Positions 9,081 to 19,985 of a stretch of 64,000 nt of DNA are shown piece after piece. A program made the position numbers and the translations under genes. Position 1 is the stretch's first letter, and every line of letters begins with the position of its first letter. The notes under the pieces were generated by a model. It worked only from the letters and a program-made list of their open reading frames with translations. It did not search any database and was not told the DNA's origin. Source of the stretch: an uncultured Bacteroidales bacterium (GTDB taxonomy: Bacteria; Bacteroidota; Bacteroidia; Bacteroidales; FEN-979); NCBI GenBank assembly GCA_903926565.1, contig CAIYJU010000076.1:1-64000 (forward strand). Direction: 5' to 3'.

Positions 9081-10145
9081 ATGAGCACCCTCAAGGTCGG
9101 CGATAAAGTAAAGTTTCTGAATGCATCCGGTGGAGGCATCATTGCGAAAGTCATAGACAGCCGGATGGTGAGTATTATGATTGAGGATGGCTTTGAGATT
9201 CCAACCATGATCAGCGAACTGATAAAAATTGATCCGAAAGAACCTGCTGCACACTTTTTTGACGAACATTTCGATGTTGTCCTGCCGGATCAGCCAGCTG
9301 ATGCGGCTGAAACAGGGGAGGAGAGGTTAACTGACCTGCCTGCTCACCTGGCCTCTGACCGTAAGGCTGAAGAGCTCTACCTGGCGTTTGTCCCGCATGA
9401 TCAGAAGTGGCTTGTCACCGGGCAACTGGACGTCTTTCTGGTAAACAACAGCTCTTACGACATCCTTTATAACATTTTCAGTAAAACACCTACGGGTCAT
9501 TACAACGGGGTTGACTATGGAAGTATCTTTCCCGATTCCAAAATAGTGATCGCCACCATCAACAGGGAACAGGTAACGAACTGGACTGACGGAATCATGC
9601 AATTTCTTTTTCATAAGGAACAAGTCAAATCACTTCTTCCCCCATTCAATTCCGAATTCCGTATCGAAGGAAAGAAGTTTTTTAAGGAAGGAAATTACCG
9701 GTATCATTCAGCCATACAGGCAAAAGGAATTGTTATAAAGGTAATTTCGCTTACTGAATATTTTCTTTCGGAAGCTGCTGATGTTCGGGATTCCGGTTCC
9801 GGTGACCAGGTCCAGGCCAAAGTTCCGCCACTGATTGCAAAATATCAGGTTGCCCCTCGCGAGGCAGTTGTCGACCTCCATATCCATGAGCTGGTTGACG
9901 ATCCGGCAAACCTGGAGAAATCTGAAATTCTGGAGTTTCAGAAAAACTTTTTTCTTAAATGTCTCAACAGCGCTCTTGCATCCCATTTTATCAAAGTCGT
10001 TTTCATCCATGGGGTTGGGAATGGAGTGCTTCGGGCCAGTCTCATCGAGTTACTTAAAATGCAAAAGGGCATCGAGTTCTTCGATGCCCCAATGTCAAAG
10101 TTTGGTATCGGGGCCCTCGAGGTGAGGATCCCACATAACGATTAA
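9081..10145 (+). CDS. DUF2027 domain-containing protein with C-terminal Smr domain
   Basis: N-terminal GDKVKFLNASGGGIIAKVIDSRMVSIMIEDGFEIP; C-terminal VDLHIHEL...VFIHGVGNGVLR (Smr). Confidence 0.88.
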   Translation: MSTLKVGDKVKFLNASGGGIIAKVIDSRMVSIMIEDGFEIPTMISELIKIDPKEPAAHFFDEHFDVVLPDQPADAAETGEERLTDLPAHLASDRKAEELYLAFVPHDQKWLVTGQLDVFLVNNSSYDILYNIFSKTPTGHYNGVDYGSIFPDSKIVIATINREQVTNWTDGIMQFLFHKEQVKSLLPPFNSEFRIEGKKFFKEGNYRYHSAIQAKGIVIKVISLTEYFLSEAADVRDSGSGDQVQAKVPPLIAKYQVAPREAVVDLHIHELVDDPANLEKSEILEFQKNFFLKCLNSALASHFIKVVFIHGVGNGVLRASLIELLKMQKGIEFFDAPMSKFGIGALEVRIPHND

Positions 10146-10146
10146 G

Positions 10147-11841
10147 TTACTGTAAAACAGAAACTTTTCTCGAAAACACTTCCGAGCCTGTTTTCAGTTG
10201 AAGGATATAAACTCCTTGTTTTAATGCTTGCCCGTCAAGCAAAGTCTCATGTTGCCCGGCGTTGAGGTACCCGAGAGTCCACGATTTGACCAGCTGCCCG
10301 AATGCACTGTAAAGGATCATCTGTACCTCGCTGCTGCTCTGAAGATAGAATGATACCTTTGATGAACCATCAACCGGATTCGGATAGACAATTAATGGAT
10401 TGCTGTTACCGGCTTCAGGAAGGCCAACCTGGGCTTCATACCAGAATTCGCATGACTCTGAATAACCAAATGAACCTCCCTGTTTGATCAGGGATCCATT
10501 GGATGAAACTTCATACCCGCCATTTCCATTGCTGCAGCAAATTCCATTGCCGCCTGTGTCGGTGATGATGAACGAGTAACAATCAGGCTGAGGCATGGTG
10601 TATGTTTGCTGGTAAAGCTTGTTGGCTTCAGGATACGGACCACCGGTGGCGACAACTACATTCAACGAATTTCTGATCTCCCACGTTGTTTCAGCCGGAG
10701 TATTGTCGGTTCTGAGGGCAACTTTGATCTGATTGGTGGAGACAGGAGATGTGGTGAAGTTGAATTTGAGTGTGTCGTTTTTCGGGTATTGATCTGCGAT
10801 GTTGTTCGGACTCGTTGAAAAAACGGTCAGTGTATTCTGATCCAGCAAATCGAATGCATACTCAGGAAGCAGAACAGAAGTTTTCTGCATGCTTGTCAGC
10901 GACCCGTTCCAGGTATAACTACTGATGTTTCCATTGTTTATCTTATATTTAATGGTCATGCTCGTTATTGGATTGTTTCCATTATTCCTGATTCTTACCG
11001 TTGGTGAAAGTTTGTTTTTACATGTTTTGGCAAGCACATTGCCAACCTCCAGTACCTGTAAATCAGTGTTGTACGGTAAAATAAGGGGGCTTTCTGAACT
11101 TTTAGCTGTCTGGTAAATCTCTTTGGTGCCTTTATCCTGAACAAACCCGACTGAGGCAATTTGGGTGAAGTCGTAAACCAGGCCGGCTTTCCATACACCT
11201 TCGAGAATGATATAGTCTCCCGTTGCCATGCTGTTTGGCAATGTAGTTCCGGTAGATCCCGGGATCATCTTTTTCATGACATTATAGAAGTCACGCTCAC
11301 CGTTTGAACTGGCACAGGGCGCCGAGTTAAAGTGGATCCACTTCTCGATGATGACATTGTGGGCGGTCATGCTTGCAGTAGTGTTTTGCGTACATTTAAT
11401 GAGCATGGTTGAGAAAACCGAATCCTGGGCAGTCGAAACCCTGTGCTGCACCTGGATCTCAAAAGGGGAGGGAACCGCATACCTGTTGTTGACGTTGGTC
11501 ATCGTCCATCCGCCGGCACTTCCATTGTAATAGTTCCCATCGAGTACCGAATATGGAACGTACATGTTTGTCGGGCTCATGTAATAGCTTACCCGGGCAG
11601 CTGTCTCCCCGGGATTGGCCAGGTTCATCGGATCACCGGCAGCAGGCCAGTTTACATGGTAATAAATTGAGGTAAATTTGTCAGGGTTCTGCAGTTCCCA
11701 GGTGTGGAAAAGGGAGTTTTTGCTGACACACGGGCCGCAGGTAGCTGAGGTGAACTCCTCCAGCATCACCAGGCGCTGTGACTGGCTGTATCCTGAAATC
11801 AGGAGGGAGAAGAAGGTGAAAATAAGTAATAATTTTTTCAT
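10147..11841 (-). CDS. Omp28-like/T9SS type A sorting domain secreted protein
   Basis: LEEFTSATCGPCVSKN thioredoxin-like block and a C-terminal T9SS sorting domain (VYPNPVDGSSKVSF...GVYILQLKTGSEVFSRKVSVLQ). Confidence 0.85.
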   Translation of the reverse strand: MKKLLLIFTFFSLLISGYSQSQRLVMLEEFTSATCGPCVSKNSLFHTWELQNPDKFTSIYYHVNWPAAGDPMNLANPGETAARVSYYMSPTNMYVPYSVLDGNYYNGSAGGWTMTNVNNRYAVPSPFEIQVQHRVSTAQDSVFSTMLIKCTQNTTASMTAHNVIIEKWIHFNSAPCASSNGERDFYNVMKKMIPGSTGTTLPNSMATGDYIILEGVWKAGLVYDFTQIASVGFVQDKGTKEIYQTAKSSESPLILPYNTDLQVLEVGNVLAKTCKNKLSPTVRIRNNGNNPITSMTIKYKINNGNISSYTWNGSLTSMQKTSVLLPEYAFDLLDQNTLTVFSTSPNNIADQYPKNDTLKFNFTTSPVSTNQIKVALRTDNTPAETTWEIRNSLNVVVATGGPYPEANKLYQQTYTMPQPDCYSFIITDTGGNGICCSNGNGGYEVSSNGSLIKQGGSFGYSESCEFWYEAQVGLPEAGNSNPLIVYPNPVDGSSKVSFYLQSSSEVQMILYSAFGQLVKSWTLGYLNAGQHETLLDGQALKQGVYILQLKTGSEVFSRKVSVLQ

Positions 11842-11959
11842 GTGTTCAGTTTTAAGTTTTTAACCCTTACAAAAATAATAAAGATTAAGTTCATTCTCAA
11901 CCACTAATTAAAAAAAGTTGTAAATTTGCTGAATAACTTTTAACATTAAAAAAACGGTT

Positions 11960-12706
11960 ATGAAAAGACTTTTACTTTCTGCGTTGTTATTCTCAGTTTT
12001 TGCATTATATGGCTATTCACAGAGCCTTTCCCTCTCAGACAGCCATGGACCAATCGCCCCAAACTCTTTCATTGTTCAGGCTGGCACACCTGACAGTTCC
12101 ACCCTTGTGACCTATCTTAATGTCACGAATACCAGCAGCAATAACATTGATGTCCTTGTAAAAAAAGTCGAATTGAGCCTTGCCGATTCAACAGAGGTGA
12201 CGATGTGCTGGGCCGGAGGCTGTACCGGAGCTGCTACCTATGTGTCTCCGGCAGCTCAGCCGTTTACACCTGGCCAGGTTGTCACTGAGTTTTCAGGCCA
12301 TTATACCGCATTGACTTCATCCTATTATTTTAACCCCGGGGAAAGTGTTGTTCGCTGGGTATTCTTTGACAGGGCAAATGCAAATGATTCTGTTAGTATC
12401 ACTGTGAAATATACCTCCTTTGGAGTTGGTATGGCCGAAGCAATCGGACGCCAGGGTGTTCTTTCCAATATTTATCCAAATCCTGTTTCAACAGAAGCAT
12501 GGTGCACCTATTCATTGCCTGCCGGAGCACAGGGAACCCTTGTAATCCGCGATCTCCTTGGTTCTTCAGTCCAGGCAATGGTTTTGCCGGCCTCCGGCGG
12601 AAAGGCAACGATCAACGGCACCGGCTTGAATAACGGGATTTATTTCTGCTCACTCCTGGTTGACGGGAAAATAAGCCAAACCAAAAAGCTGATCGTAAAA
12701 CATTAA
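11960..12706 (+). CDS. Small secreted T9SS type A sorting domain protein
   Basis: Signal peptide; SNIYPNPVSTEAWCTYSLP...GIYFCSLLVDGKISQTKKLIVKH; TAAATTTG promoter element at 11921-11928. Confidence 0.85.
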   Translation: MKRLLLSALLFSVFALYGYSQSLSLSDSHGPIAPNSFIVQAGTPDSSTLVTYLNVTNTSSNNIDVLVKKVELSLADSTEVTMCWAGGCTGAATYVSPAAQPFTPGQVVTEFSGHYTALTSSYYFNPGESVVRWVFFDRANANDSVSITVKYTSFGVGMAEAIGRQGVLSNIYPNPVSTEAWCTYSLPAGAQGTLVIRDLLGSSVQAMVLPASGGKATINGTGLNNGIYFCSLLVDGKISQTKKLIVKH

Positions 12707-12722
12707 CAGCATTTGGTTAAAA

Positions 12723-13658
12723 TCAGTTTAACCGGATTGACCGGCCTGAAACCCAGCCACGGATAAAAGTGGGCAACTTGTCTGTCTCATAGAGTATCGA
12801 AGCCGAAGGAGTTGTTGAAGGCGAAATCTCTACAAAGAACCAGTCATTCCCTTTCCCGTTTGATTTATATGCAAGTGCCTGGCCTTTCACCTGGGTCCTG
12901 AATTTTGCAATAATGTTGCCAAATGAATCCAGTTGTGGTATAAAGGGTTCGTTCTGAAGGGCTGCCGACGCCCGCAGCATGAGGGTGTCAGATTTGGATG
13001 TAAATGGAATTGGCAGGGGGTAATACTTAAAAGGCTCTTCGGTATGTTTATAGGAAACAACCTGCTTCCCCCGGATGAAAATCGGATTGCCTGCTTCCTG
13101 TTCAACCCGGTAATCGCGTGTAAAATATAGGTAGCTGGTGTCGGTGCCAACATCACATATCTGAATCTCCAGCATTTTTTTCTCAGCTCTTTTAATTCCA
13201 GAAATGTACTGGCAGTCCTCAAAAACGAGTTCAAAGCTGTCCCTGCGATTTATCCAGATCTGCACGATTTCTGATTTCCAGTCGTTGTACCCGCTAAAGA
13301 TCATATCGGGCAGGTTGTCGCCATTGATATCTGCAGGATTAAGACACTTCCTCAGATCCTTTAAGGTGAAGCGGGGTGCTGTATCACTGAGGTAAACGGG
13401 AAATTGGCTAAGATGACGGGCAAGAAATGAATCGATCTTTTTGCCGGGCTGAGAAACCGAAAACCGCTTCAGGTTGACCCTCTGCGGTTTCGGTATCTGG
13501 ATATATCGTTTCCAGTAAAAAGTATCGGTGGCTGTGGTATAGCGCTGAATATCAATCTGTGCACTTCCTGAAAATGAAAGGAATGCCAGTACCAGAAGAA
13601 GAAAAAACTTGTTTGTCTTAAAGTTTAATGTCAAATTCTTTCCTGACTTTATCGGCAT
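12723..13658 (-). CDS. Hypothetical exported protein
   Basis: Signal-peptide-like N-terminus ([17 protein letters not shown]), [17 protein letters not shown] motif; start overlaps the metK 3' end, so the exact start is uncertain. Confidence 0.65.
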   Translation of the reverse strand: MPIKSGKNLTLNFKTNKFFLLLVLAFLSFSGSAQIDIQRYTTATDTFYWKRYIQIPKPQRVNLKRFSVSQPGKKIDSFLARHLSQFPVYLSDTAPRFTLKDLRKCLNPADINGDNLPDMIFSGYNDWKSEIVQIWINRRDSFELVFEDCQYISGIKRAEKKMLEIQICDVGTDTSYLYFTRDYRVEQEAGNPIFIRGKQVVSYKHTEEPFKYYPLPIPFTSKSDTLMLRASAALQNEPFIPQLDSFGNIIAKFRTQVKGQALAYKSNGKGNDWFFVEISPSTTPSASILYETDKLPTFIRGWVSGRSIRLN

Positions 13659-14967
13659 AATCAAGTTTTTCCCATCCGAAGAAATCGACTTTTTTAGTGT
13701 ACACATCTTTCCCGCTTCCATTAACTCTCTTGGGTTTTGAGCCTTTTACAGGATAAAAAACTTCGACTTCGCCATTGAAATAATCACGGCCGAAATGGCC
13801 ATAAGATGCTGTTGGCTGGTAGATCGGATTCTTCAGGCCAAAGCGTTCAACGATGGCATAGGGGCGCATATCGAATATCTTGTTGATCTTTTCAGCAATT
13901 GCACCATCTGAAAGGATATTGCCTTTTTTATCTTTCACCTTTGCAGTTCCAAATGTGTTGACATAAAGTCCGACAGGTTGTGCAACGCCAATGGCATACG
14001 CAACCTGGATCAGTACCTGGTCGGCAACACCTGCAGCCACCATGTTTTTCGCAATATGACGGGCAGCATAAGCGGCTGAACGGTCAACTTTAGAGGGATC
14101 TTTGCCGGAGAAAGCCCCGCCTCCATGTGCGCCATGACCGCCGTAAGTGTCAACAATGATCTTGCGCCCGGTAAGGCCTGTATCTCCATGAGGACCTCCG
14201 ATCACGAATTTTCCGGTCGGGTTCACGTGAAGTTTAAAATCTCCCTGGAAAAGCTTCTGGATCTTTGCAGGAAGTGTCTTTTTAACCCGGGGAATCAGGA
14301 TTTTCTGCACATCTTCCCTGATTTTATCCTGCATGGCCTTTTCAGCGGCTTTGTCAGCCTTGGCGGTTGCATCGGCAGGCTGGATAAAATCGTCATGCTG
14401 GGTGCTTACAACAATGGTGTCAATACGCATGGGTTTTCCAAGGTCGTCATACTCAATGGTGACCTGTGATTTGCTGTCGGGGCGAAGATACTTCATCTGC
14501 TTGCCCTCTTTGCGGATTGCTGCCAGCTCCTGCAGAAAAATATGGGCCAGCTCCACCGACATCGGCATGAGGTTTTCCATTTCATTACAGGCATAGCCAA
14601 ACATCATCCCCTGGTCGCCGGCACCCTGGTCTTCTTTCTTCTCACGCTCAACGCCCTGGTTGATATCTGCCGACTGCTCATGGATGGTAGAAATGACACC
14701 GCAGGAATCTCCATCGAAACGGTATTCAGCTTTGGTATAGCCAATCTGCCGGATCACGCGGCGCGCTGTCTCCTGAACATCCACCCATCCCTGGGTTCTT
14801 ACTTCACCTCCGCAAACAACAAGACCTGTTGTAACAAAGGTTTCACATGCCACCTTAGATTCAGGATCCCATTTCATGAACTCATCAAGCAATGCATCCG
14901 ATATCTGATCGGCCACTTTATCCGGATGTCCTTCTGATACCGACTCCGATGTAAATAAATATCCCAT
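13618..14967 (-). CDS. metK: S-adenosylmethionine synthase
   Basis: [53 protein letters not shown]. Confidence 0.98.
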   Translation of the reverse strand: MGYLFTSESVSEGHPDKVADQISDALLDEFMKWDPESKVACETFVTTGLVVCGGEVRTQGWVDVQETARRVIRQIGYTKAEYRFDGDSCGVISTIHEQSADINQGVEREKKEDQGAGDQGMMFGYACNEMENLMPMSVELAHIFLQELAAIRKEGKQMKYLRPDSKSQVTIEYDDLGKPMRIDTIVVSTQHDDFIQPADATAKADKAAEKAMQDKIREDVQKILIPRVKKTLPAKIQKLFQGDFKLHVNPTGKFVIGGPHGDTGLTGRKIIVDTYGGHGAHGGGAFSGKDPSKVDRSAAYAARHIAKNMVAAGVADQVLIQVAYAIGVAQPVGLYVNTFGTAKVKDKKGNILSDGAIAEKINKIFDMRPYAIVERFGLKNPIYQPTASYGHFGRDYFNGEVEVFYPVKGSKPKRVNGSGKDVYTKKVDFFGWEKLDYADKVRKEFDIKL

Positions 14968-15163
14968 ACGAAAAGAATTACGATTTATGAATTACGGTTT
15001 ACGAATGAATAAAATGAAGTTGATTTGCGATTGAAGGGAGGAAATTGTGTTTTAGCATTTTTTTCCAGTGGTTGCAATCAATCAAATCTTTCCACTTTTG
15101 CGGCCACAAAAATACTAAAATTTCTGATTAGAAAAAAAAGATACATATCCGGGATTCGCCTGC

Positions 15164-16075
15164 TTATGTTCTTGTCAATTCCTGGAATACCTCCTCGAGT
15201 TTTTGTTCTTCACGGTGCAGGGAAAGCACAGTGTATTTATGCTCAACGGCAAACTGAAACACATCTGCCCGGATATCTGTACCAGGGGATGAGGTGAGGT
15301 GCCAGAGGTTGGAGGCTGCAGATGAAACATCAAGAACTCCGGGTATCAGTTTGAGTAATTTGCCATCGACCGGGGTGTTGAATTCAACTTTGATGATTAC
15401 TTTTGATGTAGCCAGGTGCTGAAGGTTCGATGTAGAGTCATCTGCGATGATGTGCCCCTTGTGAATGATGATGGCCCGGTTGCAGATGGCTTCCACCTCC
15501 TGCATAATATGTGTTGACATTATTACTGTTTTGGTTTTGCCAACTTCCGTGATCAGATGCCTGATTTCAAGCAACTGGTTCGGGTCAAGCCCGGATGTAG
15601 GCTCATCCAGGATCAATACCTCCGGGTCGTGAATCATGGCCTGGGCAAGGCCCACACGCTGCCTGTAACCCTTCGACAGCGCCCCGATTTTCTTATGCTG
15701 CTCGGTCTGAAGTCCGGTCATTTCAACCATTTCAGCAACCCGTTTGGGGATGTTTCCGTTAAGCTGTCGTGTGCCCGCAATAAAGCCAAGGAACTCCCTG
15801 ACATAAAGGTCAAGGTAGAGCGGGTTGTTTTCAGGCAGGTATCCAACCTTTTTTCTTACTTCGATGGACTGTTCCAGGATGTCAAATCCGCACACAGAGG
15901 CATCCCCTGATGTAGGAGGAATGAAGCAGCTGAGGATTTTCATCAGGGTGCTTTTGCCGGCGCCGTTCGGGCCAAGAAGTCCTGTGATTCCACCAGGCTT
16001 GATTTCAAGGGAGATGGCGTCCAGCGCTTTCTGGGTGCCATATGTTTTGGTGAGGTTTACAACGCTGATCGACAT
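15164..16075 (-). CDS. gldA: Gliding motility-associated ABC transporter ATP-binding protein GldA
   Basis: Walker A GLLGPNGAGKSTLMK, LSKGYRQRVGLAQAMIHDPEVLILDEPTSGLDPNQ; GldA-like length and C-terminus. Confidence 0.85.
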   Translation of the reverse strand: MSISVVNLTKTYGTQKALDAISLEIKPGGITGLLGPNGAGKSTLMKILSCFIPPTSGDASVCGFDILEQSIEVRKKVGYLPENNPLYLDLYVREFLGFIAGTRQLNGNIPKRVAEMVEMTGLQTEQHKKIGALSKGYRQRVGLAQAMIHDPEVLILDEPTSGLDPNQLLEIRHLITEVGKTKTVIMSTHIMQEVEAICNRAIIIHKGHIIADDSTSNLQHLATSKVIIKVEFNTPVDGKLLKLIPGVLDVSSAASNLWHLTSSPGTDIRADVFQFAVEHKYTVLSLHREEQKLEEVFQELTRT

Positions 16076-16117
16076 AATCCGGAATGAGTGAAAACGGTGC
16101 GCAAAGGTAGGAAATTT

Positions 16118-17468
16118 TCATCCTTCCACATATTTTCTGAACCCGCCAAGATGTTCCCTGATCTTACCGGCAAGGAAATAAGGGAGGCTCAGGAGATAAT
16201 ATTTTTTGTTTCTGAGGGTCAGGGATTGCTGAATGCCGGGTTTGCCGGCGTAAAGCCTCACCGCAAAAGGATGTGGCGATTCGTCGATGAACTGGTGCAA
16301 CGAACGTAACCTCCCGGCTTCCCCCAGAGCGCACCAGAACAGGAATGAGCATGCCGTCGAATGGAATCACGAAATCTACCATGGCTGAGGATTGTGCTTT
16401 ATTTCTGACCCAGAAATCCGGTCCCTCGGTTTCATGCATGGTTGCCAGGATCTCCTGTCCAACTACCTGCCGTGCAATCTGGCCTTCGAAAATGGCATTC
16501 ATGTCATGCGACTGGAACAGGGGTTTTTGTATTCCGGAAAAATAATTAACCAGCCCGGTGTCGAGCAGCTGGAGCCGGGGGAATTTCGAAATATCGGGTA
16601 ACGTTGGAAGGGTGGTTGAGGTAACCGGGTAGATCAAACGAATGAAGAAAGTTTGCTCAAGCGCTTTAAAAACCTGGCTGATCTCCCTGCTGCCCTTTTC
16701 CAGGTTCCCGAACCGGTTGAAACTGATACGGGTCGCGGCATAAGGATAGGTGTTCTGGAGAACTTCCAGGGCCAGGTTCCGGCTTCTGATTCCCGGGGTA
16801 ACATGAGGCAGGCTTTGTATAAACCGTTCTTCTATGTGCCCGTAAATTTTTTTCAGTCCCGAAAGATTGTGGTTTGCTGCGTATTCACTGGTAATCTCCG
16901 GCATCCCGCCAATCAGCGAGTAGAGATGAAAATAGTTAAGCAGTTTTTCATAGGCATAATATGGAACCGGCACCTCCCGGAAAGCTTCCAGTGCGGCTGT
17001 ATCGTCCATCACCAGCAGAAACTCTTCAAAGGAAAATGGATGAAGATATTGTACGCCCATTGATCCGGATTCAGGATCGGTAAGCACCCTGAGCTCTTTT
17101 GTCATAATTGACGAAACCCCGGCAATGAAAGGCCTGTCCTCCCGTCCACCTGTTGTCCTCCCGCTTAGCTGTCCTCCCGCCCACCTGATCGCCTCCGGAC
17201 ACTGCCCGAGTTCATCAAGAACGATCAGGGTTCCGTTTCCGCGAATCTCTTTTCCCTTTAAAAAACTGATTGCTCTGAGTATCTCCTCATGTGACCCTTC
17301 CTGTGTGAAGATTTCACGATCAGCCGCGGTTTCCAGGTCAACCCGGATATAATTGCTGAATTTGTCCGCAAAATCCCTGATGAGTGTTGTCTTTCCAACC
17401 GCCCTTGCTCCCAGGATACAGAATGGTTTGTTACGGGAAAGCTTGTTAATGAGCAGCCTTTGGTACAT
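16118..17468 (-). pseudogene. AAA family ATPase with DUF4143-like C-terminus, frameshifted near its 3' end
   Basis: ORF 16164..17468 carries the Walker A GARAVGKTTLIRDF; the expected C-terminus (RSLHQFIDESPHPFAVRLYAGKPGIQQSLTLRNKKYYLLSLPYFLAGKIREHL) lies in another frame (16118..~16325). The frame break is at a G5 run (C5 at 16321-16325). Confidence 0.75.
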
Positions 17469-19668
17469 GGCTTACAGATGTTTTACGAGAACTTTTTTTT
17501 ACCTTCTTTTCAACAACCGGAATCTCAACCTGGGGCGAAACTATGTCATAATCAATGCAATAGCTTTTTATAAGATCAATTATTTCCTCACCGAATTTGT
17601 TGATTTTCGCCTGTCCGATTCCTTTGATGCTCTTCAGCGCCTGCAGATTAACCGGTAATTTTTGTACAAGTTCCAGGATCGATTTTTGAGGTAATACCAT
17701 GTAAACCGGTAAGTTATGCTCACCTGCAAGGTTGTCACGCCATTTTTTCAGCTCCTGGTACAGCACCGGGTGGGTGATGTTTTTTGAGTAGGATGGCTGT
17801 TCCTGTGATTTTTGTTTATTCGTCGGTCTGAAATCTACTTCCGAATTCGACCTTGTTTTGATGAATGTATTTGTTTCCAGTCCGTTTCTGCAACTTTCAA
17901 GACACGAAATCTTAATATAGACATCTTTCTGTAATTTTTCCAATGCTTCGGACAGCAGCTTGCCCACAGCTTTATTATCGGTATCAATACTCACTTTTTC
18001 CAGGTAAGGAGAGAGATTTGATTTGATACTGGCACAGAAATAGGTTACAGCTTGTTTTACCCTTCCCTGCAGAGCTTCATTCTCTTCCGGCAGAGTTGCC
18101 GGCTGCATTAAATTTGACATCTGAAATTTGAATTTCTCAGCAATTTGAAATATTGTTGAGTCACACAGGTCCGTCGTTGCCTGTAGTTCAGTCAGTAATG
18201 AGCCGTTCAGAATGCCGTGGTTTTCCTGAATGAGTTTATGCAACGCATCAATTCTGTATTTGGTTGATTTAAAATCAAATAGTTCAAAAAACAAATCTTT
18301 TTGGTAGATGTATTTGGATTCAAAAAGTTTATCGGAACCGGGCTCCTGCTGTTGAGAATCATTGGAATAATTCTGAACCACAGAATCAGTTTTAATACCT
18401 GAAGATGAGATGGGAGTGCTTAATACGATCCCTTCAAAGGTTCGGCAGCGGCTCAAAGCTACATAGACCTGTCCAAATGCGAAGGCGGCATTGGCATCAA
18501 TGATTACTTTGTCAAACGTAAGACCCTGGCTTTTGTGAATTGTGATGGCCCATGCCAGTTTGAGCGGAATCTGGGTAAAGCTGCCGACTACATCTTCCCT
18601 GATCTCCTTTGTGTCATCCTGCAGTGAATACCTGACACGTTCCCAGGTGAGCGGTTTTACTTTTATTTCAGATTCGTCACCCGGACATTTTACAAACACG
18701 GATTCATCGTCCATCCGGGTAATAACTCCGATCTTCCCGTTGTAAAATTGTTTTTCAGATGACAAATCATTTTTAATAAACATGACCTGGGCCTGCAGTT
18801 TTAATCCAAGTTCTCCTTCTGTCGGGAAATCACCGGAAGGGAAATCGCCGTCTGTTACTGCGGAGAACACCTGCGCGACCCCTGGAATGGCTTCCAGTTT
18901 GATTCTGTTGGTTTCAAATGCAGTGGCGTTGTGCGTGGTAAGTGTGATAAACCCCGCTTCATCCCCCGGGTTAAAACCAGGGATAAAGCGTGTATTCAGT
19001 TCCTTAATTGTTGATTCTTCAATTGCATTTGCCCGGACCTTGTTGAGAAGGTTGATAAAATGAGTATCCGATTGCCGGAAAATCTCTTTTAACTCTATGG
19101 TGACCGGATCTGTTTTTTTCAGTGCCTGGCTGTCAAAAAAATAGGGACTTTTATAAAAGGGACGCAGGATAGCCCATTCAGCCTCTTTGACGACCGGTGA
19201 AAGCTGATGCAAATCGCCAATCATCAGCAGCTGAACTCCTCCAAATGGTTTGTAACGGTTCCGGTACCTGCGCAGGACCTCGTCAATTGAATCCAGAACA
19301 TCTGCCCGGACCATGCTGATTTCATCGATGACCAGCACATCAATACACTTGATAAGCCTGATCTTTTCACGGTTAAACTTTTTCTGAAACCCCTGATCTT
19401 TTTGACCAGGGGTCGCTGGCTGCGCCGACCCGGGGATGGCAGGACCAAACCCCAGCTGAAAGAACGAATGAATCGTGACCCCTCCTGCATTAATAGCTGC
19501 CACGCCGGTGGGAGCAACAACCACCATCCTCTTTGGGGTGATTCTCCTGAGGTTATGCAGAAAAGTTGTTTTACCCGTTCCGGCTTTTCCGGTTAAAAAG
19601 ATATTTTTGTTCGTGAACTGAACAAATTCAGTTGCCAGGAGCAGCTGTTCATTTTGACGGTATTCCAT
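17446..19668 (-). CDS. PIF1/RecD-like helicase with C-terminal HRDC domain
   Basis: NIFLTGKAGTGKTTFLHNLR, VLVIDEISMVRADVLD, AWAITIHKSQGLTFDKVIIDANAAFAFGQVYVALSRCR; HRDC-like LYQELKKWRDNLAGEHNLPVYMVLPQKSILELVQKLP. Confidence 0.9.
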   Translation of the reverse strand: MEYRQNEQLLLATEFVQFTNKNIFLTGKAGTGKTTFLHNLRRITPKRMVVVAPTGVAAINAGGVTIHSFFQLGFGPAIPGSAQPATPGQKDQGFQKKFNREKIRLIKCIDVLVIDEISMVRADVLDSIDEVLRRYRNRYKPFGGVQLLMIGDLHQLSPVVKEAEWAILRPFYKSPYFFDSQALKKTDPVTIELKEIFRQSDTHFINLLNKVRANAIEESTIKELNTRFIPGFNPGDEAGFITLTTHNATAFETNRIKLEAIPGVAQVFSAVTDGDFPSGDFPTEGELGLKLQAQVMFIKNDLSSEKQFYNGKIGVITRMDDESVFVKCPGDESEIKVKPLTWERVRYSLQDDTKEIREDVVGSFTQIPLKLAWAITIHKSQGLTFDKVIIDANAAFAFGQVYVALSRCRTFEGIVLSTPISSSGIKTDSVVQNYSNDSQQQEPGSDKLFESKYIYQKDLFFELFDFKSTKYRIDALHKLIQENHGILNGSLLTELQATTDLCDSTIFQIAEKFKFQMSNLMQPATLPEENEALQGRVKQAVTYFCASIKSNLSPYLEKVSIDTDNKAVGKLLSEALEKLQKDVYIKISCLESCRNGLETNTFIKTRSNSEVDFRPTNKQKSQEQPSYSKNITHPVLYQELKKWRDNLAGEHNLPVYMVLPQKSILELVQKLPVNLQALKSIKGIGQAKINKFGEEIIDLIKSYCIDYDIVSPQVEIPVVEKKVKKSSRKTSVSHVPKAAH

Positions 19669-19949
19669 CTTGAAGATATTTAAGTACAGGAAAATTCAAA
19701 TTAGTATTTCACTTGTTTAATCGGTTTTAACATATAAAGGTGATACGGTTAAGCGGATTATTTTCACTTTTTCGATAAGAAAATTTGTAAAGTGCAGAAA
19801 ATCAGATGGAAAAATTTCTCGCAGATTTGAGCCCTTATCTGCGAAAATTTGCGAGAAACACTTTATATTGACATAAAATAAGGCATATAATAATAAATAA
19901 GTGTTATAAAATAAAGGATAATGCAAAAATATATCATTTTAAACAACTA

Positions 19950-19985
19950 TTGGCATTGCGGGAAAGAAAATTAAGAATATCTTTG
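19950..19985 (+). promoter_or_regulatory. Bacteroidota-type promoter (TTG ... TATCTTTG) for the rplM-rpsI-rpsB-tsf cluster
   Basis: TATCTTTG at 19978-19985 with TTG motifs 19-25 bp upstream; 52 bp before the rplM ATG at 20037. Confidence 0.7.

Noticed and set aside
13659-13721. Extended N-terminus ([21 protein letters not shown]) of the hypothetical gene 12723..13721
   Set aside because: It lies within the metK 3' coding region and precedes the evident signal peptide; a later start is more likely.
16118-16300. 60-aa ORF as an independent small gene
   Set aside because: Its sequence is the expected C-terminus of the upstream ATPase in another frame; treated as part of the frameshifted gene.
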